Below are positions 12,790 through 24,832 of a DNA stretch of 64,000 nt, in pieces (within the stretch, counting starts at the first letter, position 1; each line of letters starts with the position of its first letter). Below the pieces are notes generated by a model. It did not search any database, was not told the DNA's origin, and was given only the letters and a program-made list of their open reading frames with translations. Position numbers and translations under genes: made by a program. This DNA is from Chlorops oryzae (Eukaryota > Arthropoda > Insecta > Diptera > Chloropidae): contig CM035809.1 of NCBI GenBank assembly GCA_020466095.1, positions 2,515,393-2,579,392 on the forward strand, written 5' to 3'.

Positions 12790-13509
12790 GGGGACCTTCT
12801 GGTCTAGAGCACGAAAATTTAGGGTATTTTCATGATTTTTTTTTTGGTATTAAGCCAAATAAAAAACGATTTTCTAAGTATGCAGGCTTATTATATTCTA
12901 TATCGACAAAAAATAAAAAATGTTGTTGTAATTTTTTTTTGTATTTTAAAAATGGCGTTGAAGTGGACCCTCTTTGAAAAAGTACCTCCGTGGTGTGAAA
13001 GATTTTGGCAGTTCTGGTAATCGAAAAAAAAAAACAAAAATATGTTATTAATCAGAATGAATGCGGCTATGGCTGGAACTAGAATAAAAAAAATTTTTTT
13101 TTATTGACAAAATGGCGCAATTTTTTATTTCAACCATCAAAAACTCCCCTTTTTTTGACCATTTTTTTGATGAAAAAATATGAAGTTCTTGAAATAAAAA
13201 TTCGATTCTAGTTCGGGCCATAGCCATTGATGTTATGAATAACATATAAAATTTCCAGACAAATCGGTTCGATGGTTTTTTTGTTTTCATTCACACCAGG
13301 TCAAAAAAAGTAGTTTTGAGATAAACGCGTTCAAAGTTGCTTTGATCAAGCGCGCTGCCTGCTGTCTCCACCTTCTAAAAAGGCTGTAGCAAAACAAATA
13401 TTGTCAATATCTTCACGAAACTTTGCCAGCATATTCTTAAAAATCTATTCTTCCGAAATATATAAAAAAAAAAAACCATTTTCAAAAAATTCTAGACCAG
13501 AAGGTCCCC
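12790..13509. mobile_element. TTAA-flanked inverted-repeat element, 720 bp
   Basis: Perfect 19-bp inverted ends GGGGACCTTCTGGTCTAGA / TCTAGACCAGAAGGTCCCC lie between TTAA copies (12786-12789, 13510-13513). The TSD suggests piggyBac relatives, though the G-start terminus is unusual. It contains only short frames without domains. Confidence 0.75.
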
Positions 13510-13513
13510 TTAA

Positions 13514-14055
13514 TCACATTTATTTACTTACTTTTAAAACTACAGTAACTTTTATTAGACCTCAAAAAATTAAACAGCAATATTACGGTTAGCTATCTAT
13601 GGTTAAAATGGAACCAAAATCAAAGCATTTCCGACCACTGGTGTCCACTCTGAATGGACTTCACTGTGCCACACATTGATGTGTTACCGGCAGGAAATCC
13701 CAACAACATCCAAATTAGATAAATACTCTAGACTTCAACTGCCGAATGCTTAATAGTTTTAGACAAGCACATGAGATTTTCTTTTTTTTCTTCCATTGGG
13801 CTCATCGAAACTCCAAGAGCAAAGAAGATACCAAGAAGAGCAATTCATTGAAAGCAATTTTTCAAAGCTAGACAGAAATCAATCAATCCATTACCACAAT
13901 TTCATTCACCGGGAAAGTATCTGCCATTCACCCTCGGACATTCAAACAGCATTTTCGGACCGTTTTACTGTTTTCATGCTGCTTGCATTTTGATGATTCA
14001 TACTTGCAGCATATGCAACAGTCGCGGCTTCGTCGGTTTTTCTATTCGAAAAAAT
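13514..14055. other. Non-coding stretch
   Basis: Nothing recognisable. Confidence 0.4.
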
Positions 14056-14953
14056 AAAAAACAAGTAAGGGTGTTATAGTCAGGCGAGCCTGACAATAGA
14101 ATACCCGACACAGACACACGTGTTCAAATAATTTTTAATATCAAGAGGTGTTTAAGGCCATATGGGGGCCCAATACACCGACTTTTGTTATATTTCTTTA
14201 TGAAAACTGCCCCTCTGCCACGCCCACTTTTCCAATTTTTTGGAATTCTAATCGGAGGCTTAGATATACCCTCAAATCCTAAGTTTCATTCAAATATTTG
14301 GAAAAAGTCCGATTTTGAGGCAGTTTTGAGATTTTTGTGACAGACCCTAGTACTGGAGGTACCCTTAATAATGGACCGATCTAGGAAATTTTTTGGGAGA
14401 ATGTTTATGGCTACAAAAGAAGCATAAGTGCCAACTTTAGTTCAAGTCCCATTTGAAGTTCGGGTGCAGGGGACAATTTTTGAAAAACGCCTTTCTGCCA
14501 CGCCCACTTTTAAAATTTTTGGAAATCACATTACTTGCCTTGAAACATGTTCAAATATCAAATTTCATCAAAATATGTTGAAAAACTTCGAGTTTAGAGC
14601 AGTTTTTGTGATTTTCGTAACAGACCCTAGTACTAGAGGTACCCCTAAAAATGGTCCGATCGGGTCCATTCTCGAACTTGTTCTTACTCATGTCCCTGTG
14701 AGCACGCATACCAAATTTTGTCAAGATAGATCAACTCCTTCGATAAGATAACTGTATACAAACAGACGGACAGACGGACAGACGGACGGACGGACAGACG
14801 GACAGACGGACGGACATGTCTAAATCGAATCTCCTGGTGACGCTGATCATTTCTATATACATTTTGTATGGTCTATCTCGACTGGTTCTGGGTGTTACAC
14901 ACAACCACACAAACGCAATATACCCTCGACACAGAGTGTGTCGGGTATAAAAA
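14056..14953 (+). repeat. Family A dispersed repeat, copy 2 (most complete)
   Basis: Runs from AAGGGTGTTATAGTCAGGCG through two TGCCACGCCCACTT blocks and two AGACCCTAGTACT(G/A)GAGGTACC blocks. A (CAGACGGA)n tract and GCTGATCATTTCTATATAC follow, and it ends GAGTGTGTCGGGTATAAAAA. The start contains GAATACCCGACACA and the end TGTGTCGGGTATA, so the ends are partly inverted. It is the reference copy for those at 9568, 23954 and 26535. The class (MITE, Helentron-like or SINE) cannot be decided here. Confidence 0.8.
14759..14816. repeat. (CAGACGGA)n / (CGGA)n microsatellite inside family A
   Basis: About 14 CAGA/CGGA tetramer units. The same position in copy 4 has a shorter CCGTCCGTCTGTCC version, so the array is a built-in, length-variable part of the repeat family. 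Confidence 0.85.
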
Positions 14954-15954
14954 TTAAAAGAAAAACCCAAAAGATCTAGGCACATAATCACATACATATG
15001 TAAGCGAAGAGATCGAAACCAGGAAACTTTAACGAAAAAAGGAACACCGAAAACACGTTACGAAAACGCGAAAAGAGAAATCAAGCAAAACAACAACAAC
15101 AACGACCGCAGCAAAAACAATCGTTAAAATAACATTTACAGCTGCAATCAAAGTCTGCAAACAGAGCGCACATGTAGGTTAGCACACAACGTGTCCATGC
15201 GTACATATATACATCCATATGTACCTACACACAAAAGACGGTGCATAGAAAAATACGGATTCACTGAGGCAAGCCTGCTAGGTTATAGATGCAGCGGCTT
15301 GCATGACGACGTCAGAGATCAGAGATCTGACTGCATAAGAAAACTCTCCCTCACCCAAACACAGATAGAGTATGTACATTGTACATATGTATTGCTGTTT
15401 ATATGAAATAAGATGTGTACGATAGTGACGACGGCGAGAAAATACGATCAGGAACCATGACAGAACGGGGATGGCTGCTCTTTACTACGTTTCGAGTTTA
15501 TTCACGTTGTTGTTGTGTTACTTTCTTACGTTTACATTACGTGCTCTTATATACCTACATACTTCTAAGTACCTAAGTATGCACTGTAAAACACTCAACA
15601 TACAAACAACTTTATTACTGCTAATGGAAGAACTCGAGAATATCATTTTTGGTCACCACGACTCGGAATAGTACCCTACAAACATATGGGCAATAGCCAT
15701 ACTACTGATAACCTGGATCCATTTATTAGTTAATAGCACTGCTGAAAAAGGATTGACAATAAATAGAGCTATGTAGAATACATCCTTTAACCTTAAGAAA
15801 AATTGGAGCGTCAAAATAAAACATCACCTATTTTGGGACTAAGAAACATGTTCGGCCAAAGGAAAAGTTAGCCTGAGAGAGCCCAAAACATAAGGCTACA
15901 AAAAACATCTGATTGAAAACATTCCGACTTGGACTCTCAAAGTGTGGTTCTACA
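14954..15954. other. Non-coding stretch
   Basis: No convincing exon. Short frames lack domains. A small CAACAACAACAACG repeat occurs near 15090. Confidence 0.4.
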
Positions 15955-15957
15955 TTA

Positions 15958-16068
15958 GGAGTCAAAACGCGACTCACTGGAAAGAAACACATGAGAGGGA
16001 GGGAGATGTAATGTCTTCCGTCTCTGTCACTCTCATGTGTTTCATTCTAGTGAGTCGTGTTTTGCCTC
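15958..16068. mobile_element. Short palindromic PIF-like MITE, 111 bp
   Basis: The two halves are inverted copies: GGAGTCAAAACGCGACTCAC on the left, and on the right a segment whose reverse complement begins GAGGCAAAACACGACTCAC. It is flanked by TTA (15955-15957, 16069-16071). A related copy lies at about 53381-53505. Confidence 0.75.
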
Positions 16069-16071
16069 TTA

Positions 16072-18349
16072 ATATAGAACCGGGCAAAGAAGTTATGGAT
16101 CAGACTGTCTATGCGCGCATGATCAAAGGATCTGCGTTGATCGCGAGGAACAGACGAGCGCTAGCAGATGTCAAAAATATATATCACATACTTTAGCACC
16201 CGGAAAAACGCGCGGTCAAAATAGAAGTTAGTCTGGACTGAAGATTTCATTATAGGTGGCGAATTGCTGTCCGCCAACTGACTTTTTACCCATTTTAAAT
16301 GAATTATCCCGGAAACTTTTTACGTAAAAATTATTCCCGCGAAAAAAGGATGGAATCTTAGTCAATTCGATTTTCTGGCTCCCTTTACCTTTCCAGTGTG
16401 CTTAGAATGGGAGAATTTTTGTCAAGAAACAAATTTCAACGGAATTGGACTGTATATTTGTGGACTAGGCCACTGAAGCCATTTACCAGGAGCTAGCCGA
16501 TTTCTTGAGGAGTATTTGAGATGTCAACGAATAATAGGTGGTTTGGAACTTTATATGATCCCGGTGTATAACAATATACTGTATAAAAATTTCCCGTATT
16601 GCTTGACTTATTGACAATTCCGACTACAAACTCTCCGACATCCCTTATTATATTTATGTCTTAAAATTTATTTCGATTTCTAGAAAGCCATTATTCAGTT
16701 ATAATATTGATTATGATTGTTCTAAGCCGCTTATTGTTCTTAAACTCGAAAACGTAGATCAATCGTAAATTCAAAGCATGTAGCGCAACGTAAAAAAGAA
16801 CTGAAAATAAAGTACAGAGCAAAACAGAAACCAGAAAATAAAACGACAATGCTTAAAGCGAAATAAGCGTTAAGAACTCTGGATCACGTTTTCCGAATCC
16901 GGCACGTCAGACACTTCTCCGTGCCCACCATGCCCCGCTGTGCTGAGAGTTGATCGAACAACAACGAAAAAAACAAAAAAAGAAAATAAAACACGTCCAT
17001 TCGACCGTTTCACCGTCTGTCTAGAAAACTGAAAACAAAGCACACATGCCCACGATTCATCGGAGCAAATATATCCATGCCTACATATAAACATTGGCAC
17101 TAACCCAGTCGTCGGCCAGCATCTTCATAATCATCTTGCAAAACAACTTTTCTGAACTTACTCCGCTTTGATCAGTTCCACAACAACTCGTAGTATATGG
17201 GGTTTTTTTTTCTGTTATTATGGTATAGTTTTTTTAAGGGGCTTTTGGTTATTCGTTTGCTAATTTCTTGCTTTCGGGTTTTACTTTTCTTGTGGGCCAG
17301 TTCCATCGTTCGTCTGTTCGTTCGTTGTTCCTCGATTCCTTCTTCAGGTAGTCTCTTACAGGTAGTACACATCGAACATTCAGACCACAATACGTGCTTA
17401 CACTTGGCATAGATGGCGCATGCGGTTGAGGAGCATTGACTGTGAACAAGGTACCTACTCTTTTGCCTCTTTCGGTTCTTCGTCTTTCTTCTGTACAATT
17501 ATTTACACATCATCACGTATATACACTCATGGGTTTCTTCTTCTTTATTATTGGTATATAAGCGTAAATTTGTACATAGGATGTTTTTTTGTCAAGGAGC
17601 AGCAGTGGACACTGCTGCAGACTCTTAACTCTTGCGTAGCTCAAGCGTTATTTATGCGCTATAATTCTCGCTGATCATGACATTTATTTCATGTTTGCCT
17701 TTGTATTTCTTATACTTTATTGCCCTTCATTTTTAATTCGTTTTTTTTTTTTCGTTCTATTCGAGTTTCCCTCAAAGAGGATTTTCATTTCGATATTGTC
17801 CACTGTCTTTTAAGAAGCCTCAATATCGTTTTTATCCACTTTACTTTGGAACTTTTTCTACTCCAAGCGGAAATTTCGATCTTTGCAGAGAAAGAAGATA
17901 TTTCCTGATTTTATTTCCGCTGTTGGAGGGTAAAAAATTTTGTTGACTGTTGGATAAACGGAAGTTTTCTTGAGATGACGCATGGTGTTGTGGTTTTGTT
18001 TTGGGTTTGTTTTGGTTCCTTTCAGGTATAAAGCGGCGTACTGTTGAGGATTGCCGGATTCAAATGGTTTTTTTTTTTTTTGCTAAGACCGGAAGTTGAA
18101 ATTTAATGATGAGCTATGGAACAGCAGTGGACCATGGTTGAGCAATATTTTTATGAAATATTGTGTATAGAGGAAGTGAGATCAACTGCTTGCCATCGAT
18201 CAATGAAGCTTTTTGAGGGATTTTCAGTTGCTTAGAAATAGATTTCTTAGTCTTGTGATTTAAAATATAAAGAGTGATTTTTGAACGTTCCCTTTTGACC
18301 AATAACATTTCATCCTTAAAAGAATGGAGCCTATTTTGATATTTGTATA
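16072..18349. other. Non-coding stretch upstream or intronic to the CARD gene
   Basis: No exon with a plausible splice context was found. If the minus-strand CARD gene continues leftwards, this lies in its first coding intron. Confidence 0.4.
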
Positions 18350-18641
18350 CAGTGCAGGATTATAGGATAGATCATGTAAGTTATGGGATAGGGTCCCTCA
18401 ATTTCTAGGAGCTCCCGCAAAGTGTAACCTTAACAAATGAATAATTAATTGAAATTTGGTTGTATTTTAGATAATTTTTAATAGTATTCTAGTGTATAGA
18501 TCCAATATTATCCATAGTGGGATTCTATTCGGGAATATGGTACTTATTTGTTACTCCCAGGGCAAATAATTTTTTCTTGGAGGAAAAGAGGCTTCAGTCA
18601 GTAGCTGGTTTTTGACCCCCCAAAAGCTTAATCCGGCTCTG
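18350..18641. mobile_element. Diverged hAT-like MITE, 292 bp
   Basis: Ends CAGTGCAGGATTA and TAATCCGGCTCTG are imperfect inverted repeats. The flanking octamers TTTGTATA (18342-18349) and TTTATGTA (18642-18649) match at 6 of 8 positions, consistent with an old hAT insertion. Confidence 0.5.
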
Positions 18642-19410
18642 TTTATGTATATATATTGTATATATATTTATAATATTTCGAAGCCATGGTGAAGTAATTT
18701 CCGGGCCCCTCCATAACGATTTGTTTAGATCCTGAAGGATACATATTACTCCCTGTCATTGTTGCAGTTTCAAATCTAACTCATTGCATGAGAATACAAG
18801 AAGCTAAAGTTAAGGGTATAAATGTTTCCAATAAACCTCCAAAACGGTACATGGGCATTAAATACGACCTTATCGGTTTCGATAACAGTTTATAGTTTGT
18901 TTTTATGGGCCAAAGGAGTATACTTAATACACCTGTCCGGTTGTACTGAATAGTCTTTAATTGTCAGCGAGTCAAACCTGTCAGCCAATTATTTTCTATT
19001 GGTAGGTATGTAAAAGAACTTGAAAACCTGTCGAAATTCTCTAATGTCCACTAAATTATCAGCTTAAATTGTTAACAAACCCAACAAAGCTCGCTTGTAT
19101 GTGTTCGCGTACACACCAAGGATCGTAAAAAGTTAAATATACAACAATGTGGCATATTGTGTCTCAAACATGGCTAAACCTAAGCTTCATTGCACTCTTT
19201 ATCATCGTTAGTTGCAAACACTTGTACAGAAACCTGTAAAAGCTGGTGGGTCCACACGAGAAAAAAAAAACAAAAACAGTTCATTTAGAAACAGGTCCAC
19301 AGAGCACAGCGGTATATCACTCACGCTAAAGTAGAGATCATATAAACAACAACACTAGCAACAGCAATAGCACCAGCTCCACTCATCAGCAGAGACCTCC
19401 AATAACTTAC
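18642..19410 (-). other. Start of the intron following the CARD exon
   Basis: On the minus strand a consensus splice donor (G|GTAAGT, rc of 19405-19411) ends the CARD exon. Everything to the left that I could inspect lacks a recognisable acceptor plus coding exon, so this intron is probably longer than 19 kb. Confidence 0.6.
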
Positions 19411-20080
19411 CACATTTGAGTCGATCATTAATTAAATCCTCAATCAATTGTGGGCATTCATTTTCGATGGCATAGCAAAATTGTTTGAATTTCTGGAAGC
19501 CACTTTTGGAAATGATCTCAATTAAATTTGAGCATTGCATGCGTAAAATATCGGCATCGTTGATCGAATGTATGTCATCATCGGCATTGGTTTTGCAGAA
19601 ATCACTCTTTTCACCAATCGATTCGGTGGTTCCACCTTCACCAACACCGACACCAACGCCAACAACACTGATGGATGGTGTTATCGAACGGTTATCACTT
19701 TGGTTTATAACATCACCATTTACACTAGCACTCCGCGAATTATTCGCACTTGAACCGGCTAAACTTGAGCTATAATCTCCATTGCCACTGACACCACCAA
19801 CACCACCACCAACGCCGCCACCGCCGCCGCCACCGTTGCTGCTTCCGCTCCCCGTGCTCGTCATAGTGCTGAGCTTGCGCTTGGTGACGCCAACACTTGA
19901 TGGTGCCGACGATGGCAGCGCCTGTGGATAGCTTTTCAGCAATAAATCCTCCTCGGATTGCGTTAGCACTGAGTTCTTTACAAGAACCGCTAGCAAATCT
20001 GTGCCGGCCAAATCAGCCATTATGCGATCCTGATGCCTTTCGAGCAACGAACGCACCTCCTCCTCTTCTTCGCGCGTCAT
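19411..20080 (-). CDS. First coding exon of a CARD-domain protein
   Basis: The exon encodes about 223 residues from ATG at 20080 to a GTAAGT donor. Residues 1-50 (acidic start MTREEEEEVRSLLERHQD, then an L-rich helix pair DLLAVLVKNSVLTQSEEDLLL) and residues 180-215 (MQCSNLIEIISKSGFQKFKQF) look like the two halves of a caspase-recruitment-type death fold. They are separated by about 120 residues of Ser/Gly/Val low complexity, including a poly-Gly run coded by GGT/GGC/GGA repeats. CARDs mediate homotypic protein assembly. At the start of a large fly gene this suggests a MAGUK-type scaffold (Dlg5, or a long isoform of the ZO-1 homologue polychaetoid, which I recall as close to oskar in Drosophila). 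That identity is inference; the death-fold call is moderate. Confidence 0.65.
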
Positions 20081-21320
20081 TTCGATTTACGTTATTTTCC
20101 TTTCTTCGTCTTCTTTATTTACGTCGAATCGGTCTTTTTGTTTTGTTTTTAGCGGTTTCTTCGTTTATTATTTTTTAAAGATTTTTTTCTTTAATTTCCA
20201 TTTGCGATTAATTTTTAGCATTTTTTAAATTAAATCTTTAATTATTTTTTTTTGTTTTTATTTCAAAATATTTCACGCCACATCCGCTTGTCTTTCATTC
20301 GAAAGCTTGATCACTTCATTATGAAGTATCAATTGCAATAAGCTGGAATTTGTTGTTTTTTTTATTATTTATTATTTGTAAACAAACGATGAAATTTAAA
20401 TTTCTGTGGAATTTCTAACTGATAATCGTCTTTATATTGCCTTGAGTATATTTAGTTTATTTAAGAATTGAATTTTTCTCATTGAAATCATAATTGCAAA
20501 ATTAATTCATCAATGTATAATAATTAATTTTTATATTTTTATTTAGTTTAATCGCACAAAATTTATTTAAGTTTTTATATTTTTTTTCGTACAATTTTTT
20601 TTCATATTTCTTTCGATATATAAATTATTTTTTTTTTATTTATTTATTTTTTTATTTATATTATAGCATTGTTTGTTTATATTTTTATTTTGTCCGCGTT
20701 TGATATTGCCGTCTGCACACGAAGAAAACCAGCTAAAACTGATGAAGTATTCACTAAAGTCTCGGTGCAAACATACCGAACATATGAACTCAGTGCAGAT
20801 GGAAGCAGTCACTGCGCACAGTGGTCTGAAAAACTATTCTAGCACGACATAAATCATGGATTCGAATGATCATTGCAATGGCTTAGTGTACAAAATTATT
20901 TTTTTTTTTTTCACTATGGTAAGTGACCCAAATAAGGCCATGCTAACGGTTTTTGCCCCAAAGGCGAAAATTGGTTAAAATTAGAGAGATTTTGAATCTT
21001 AAAAATTTTAATTCAACCTTTTCCTTATTCAAATATGTAAAAAAAAAAGTACAAAAAAGCGTTTAAAACTATTCATTTGAGACGTTTTAAAAATTGTCCT
21101 TTTTTGATTATATTTGGAACTCCATGTCTTAAAAAGGTCTTATCCTGATTTCTGTCAAAAGCGAACATATTTTTATTACACAGTCACATTTGTAAAATAA
21201 ATATTTTATTTTATTAAATCCAGTAGAATTTCATTGAAAACGAGATATCAAATAAAATTCATTTAATCAAAAAGCATTTTTAAATTGAATAAAACATAAC
21301 GGATGTAGATCCAATGATAA
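20081..21320 (-). other. 5' UTR and upstream region of the CARD gene, with a MITE relic
   Basis: The first 600 bp upstream of the ATG are extremely T-rich on the plus strand and contain no further in-frame start. Segment 20685-20800 (TTTTGTCCGCGTTTGA, CGTCTGCAC, GATGAAGTAT, GGTGCAAACATAC) is collinear with 44083-44195, the right half of the PIF-like element at 43552-44230. It is therefore either a degraded copy of that element or its source. Confidence 0.55.
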
Positions 21321-21328
21321 CTGACGGG

Positions 21329-21697
21329 CAGTGTTCGGACTTACAAAACTTCGTGTGGAATCGATTGAATATTTTTAGTAAATTGGAATTTCTTATTTTC
21401 GCAACAAAAAAAATAAAGGTCTAACATTTATTGAAGCAACTATTTTATAATTACATTTACATATTACTTACATTTTTTTATCTCACATTAGTCAAGATTT
21501 AGATACAGAATATCTGTATGGAAATACATTTATGCGAGCGAGACAAAAAATCGTTGTCATTACGTCACAAATCGTGACATAGACAAAATTTTGATTGGTG
21601 AAGTAAAAATCGGTACATTTCAGTATAGTAGTCGGAATAGATTTCAAAATTTAAAACGGAGTAGATCTACTCCGATCGGAGTATAGTCCGAACCCTG
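21329..21697. mobile_element. hAT-like MITE, 369 bp, copy of the 42384-43504 family
   Basis: Ends CAGTGTTCGGACTT and AGTCCGAACCCTG are inverted repeats with a perfect 8-bp TSD CTGACGGG (21321-21328, 21698-21705). The GATCGGAGTA motif near the right end and the AAATTCCAATTTACT block are shared, inverted, with 42384-42680. A second set of similar ends (CAGTTTCCGGACTT at 21706, AAGTCCGAGCACTG ending near 21848) adjoins it but lacks its own TSD. Confidence 0.85.
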
Positions 21698-21848
21698 CTG
21701 ACGGGCAGTTTCCGGACTTCTACAACTACGGTGGTCGATCTTCATCATTTCTCAGTTTTCTTCGCTTCTACCACGCTAGAGGCCTAAAATCTACCACGTA
21801 TTTTTATAATTCTACCACTTTTAAATATTTTCAAGTCCGAGCACTGCC

Positions 21849-23953
21849 TATTCCAGATTCAGACGTACGAAACATATTTCGTAAACATCCCATTTAAATG
21901 CATGAGAAAGAAAGAGAAGCACAGATCGTCCCGAAAGATTTAACTAACAACCGTCTCTTTTCTTCGCACGTCTTTCTCTAGGTAAGTACTTCATTGTTTC
22001 AAAAAATTTGTTCGTGTTTCTGATTTTGCAGCTACAAGGAAATTCAAAAAATTTGAGAGTGTCGGCTCTTCTAGGACCGATAGCCTCGGAAGCTAGCGCC
22101 TCCTATTTTTTTTTTAAAGATTGCGTCTTAATTTATTAAGGCGCAATACACAAATAACACTGCTTAACAAATTTGGAATTTATAAAAAGCAAATGAATAT
22201 TTGTACAATTTTCCTGTAGATCTCGGCCTCCTAAGCAAGAAAAAAATTTTTTTTTAATTTTTCTATGGAAGAGTTTTTGAAAAAAATTGAAAAAATTTTT
22301 GAAATTTTTTTCAGAACATTTCGTAGGTGCACTTGCTATTTCAAGCATATCTCGGGACCCGATCTACCGATTTTAATATATTTTTTTTAAATTATAGATA
22401 ATTAAGCTCCCTACAACTTTTACAAACAAAGTTTTTGATTTGCATGAGTAGTTTTAGTGCTAGAGGTGCAATTATAAAAGCAAATTGTGTTTTTTTTTTC
22501 TAAAAATCAGGGTAAATTTTTCATATAAAAATCTGTAAAAAATAGAAATCGAAGTGGCAAACCCATTTTCAAATTTTACGTATAGTTAAGTATTTCTTCT
22601 AAAAAATAAGCCCTGTTTGGCTAAAATCGGTGAAAAATTTACGGAGCTATGATTTTTTTGCCAAAACACTAAAAAATCGATATTTCACAATTTTGCTTTG
22701 TTCACAAAACTTGTCCATATGAGCCGAAATTATTTTATGAAGGTGCAATTGAGTAAATTATTATTATAATAAATAATAATAATATTTCTATTTTATTTTT
22801 TTTTTTTTCTAGAATTTAATAAATTCCAAATCTCGAAATTAGTTTGTTTCAGTAGATTCTGAACATACGGTTCATATATTTTTATAAAAAAATTTTATAA
22901 TATAATACCTAACGTCAAATTGATTAAATGAATTAAAACATGAGTCGCTTGAAGATATATGGAACATATGGAAATTTTCTATTGAAAAATAAAAAAGTAT
23001 TCAATTTGACTTTAAACTTCCCAGCCGGATTTTATCGCATGCATGACAAAATCAGAAGCAGTGCAGCGTTGATTTGTAAAGAGGCTTTTTTAGAGCTTCT
23101 TCTAGTGAAAATTTTATGGATGCCAGAGCTCGCTACAACAGACCCTTCTTCGAATGAAATTTTCAAATAATGCAGAAGTAGTACAATTTCCGGCTTGGTC
23201 CTTAAAACTCTGGACACATGGCATGCAATAAAATCCGGCTGCGACATTTTTCTTGGCTTTGGTGCATTTTTTTTTGGTGAAAACAAATTAAGTTAAACGG
23301 CAACCATGTATATAGTAGCTATTAATAACTATTAACAGCTTTAAATTAGCTATTTCTAAGCCGAAGTCGCAAACCGTACAACTAGAAAAACTGTTGACGA
23401 TTTTATCGGGGCTTACAACTAACAACCAACATTTGAGCTTTCGTCAACCATGGATTTGAAATTTGTTGTTCCAGAACACATAAAAAAACTTCTTGACTCG
23501 ACAATTCAAATGACTTAAGTCAACTAAAGTGGTTTTGTTAAAATGAAAGAATGAACAATTTAAAAAATAATTATGAATACCTTCGTAAAAATTATGATAT
23601 TTCAAAACGGATTAGACACACACTAGTGCCCTCTTGCCCTTATAGCTCCCAAGCCTTCAAATTAATTATGCATTATGACGACTTAACCTGCTGTCCCATA
23701 TGACCACAGATACAATTAACGCATTGGTCCTAATCTACTCCTTATCTTTATGGAATAAATTCTCCTAAATAAGATCTTAAGTGAGGAGAAAAATTTTGGG
23801 GATGCGGGGTTTATAGCGTGTGAAAAAAACAGAAATATTAAGAATTTGTTGACTAGTGTAGAATTACTTCCATATATTTTGCACATCACATTCATTTCAC
23901 TTTTATTTGTACGCTACAATCATAAAAGGAAACAAACAGTAGTTTGAAACAAT
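21849..23953. other. Intergenic stretch between the CARD gene and oskar
   Basis: AT-rich with many homopolymers. No exon, and no element that I can delimit. Confidence 0.45.
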
Positions 23954-24693
23954 TAAGGGTGTTATAGACAGGGCAGCTTGACAATACCCGTGTACATACT
24001 TAAATGAAAAGCCATATTTGTTTCATCTTCTTTTTTTTCAAAATGGCCATGCTATTAAGATAGTAATCTGGAGATTTTCTTTCCATATATCCCGACTTTT
24101 GCTCGAGTACTTTCTGAAATTTGTATTTAAAATACATGTGCGGAAAGAGTCATATATGGCTCTTATTCGAGTGGTAAAAAGATTCAGATATAAGTGCGAT
24201 AGGATTCATATATGGCTCATATTAAGATGGAAATAAGAGTCAGATATGAGAGCAGAAAGAATCATATATGACTCCAAAATGTTTTCCTTCGTTATATGAC
24301 TTCGGACTCATATAAGACGACGAAGGAAATACGCTCTTTAAGACTCTTAAAAGAGTTCATTTTGAGGGCTCCGACTCCTATAAGGATTCATATGTGAGTC
24401 TTTTAGGACTCAGAATGTTTGCTGGGCAATTTTCGAAAACCGACTTTTTTGCCACGCCCACTTTCCCAATTTTAGGAAATTTAATCCGAGGCCTACATTT
24501 AAAGTCTAATTTCATTGCGAGGTCACGAAAAATTGAGATTGTAAGGCGGTTTTTAAGATTTTCATAACAGACCCGATCTGCTCTGGTCTTTTCGCAACGC
24601 TGATCATTTCTATTCATATTGTGTATAGCCTCCACATGTTACACACGTACGCACAATCGCAATGTGCCCTTGACACCGAGTGCGTCGCATAAT
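23954..24693 (+). repeat. Family A dispersed repeat, copy 3 (rearranged)
   Basis: Begins AAGGGTGTTATAGACAGGGC and ends GACACCGAGTGCGTCGCATA, matching copy 2 at both ends. The middle is replaced by about 300 bp of GACTCATAT-type repeat (24110-24420). Its right end lies only 140 bp upstream of the oskar initiation codon. Confidence 0.75.
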
Positions 24694-24832
24694 AAAGAAA
24701 ACCGCTCGACCCCGCTACCTAAGTTCTTATTACTTCATTAATACATTACACTCTCAAGCCAACCTGCCGTTATCTCGTGTAAGTTTCTCCTTTTCGTTTC
24801 CCACACTCCATTGAATCAATAGCTATCAAGCA
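24694..24832 (+). promoter_or_regulatory. osk: oskar proximal promoter / 5' UTR interval
   Basis: These 139 bp are all that separates the upstream family A repeat from the Long Oskar ATG, so the core promoter must lie here or inside the repeat. Drosophila oskar has a very short 5' UTR, consistent with initiation close to the ATG. I see no clear TATA box. The context before the ATG (CTATCAAGCA) has an A at -1 and a pyrimidine-poor -4 to -1, as is common in flies. Confidence 0.5.

Noticed and set aside
14759..14816. Tandem array as a CRISPR-like or satellite locus
   Set aside because: Simple tetranucleotide tract internal to a dispersed repeat; no spacers.
17172..17498. 108-codon minus-strand gene
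   Set aside because: Basic, low-complexity composition, overlapping frames on both strands, no domain or splice context.
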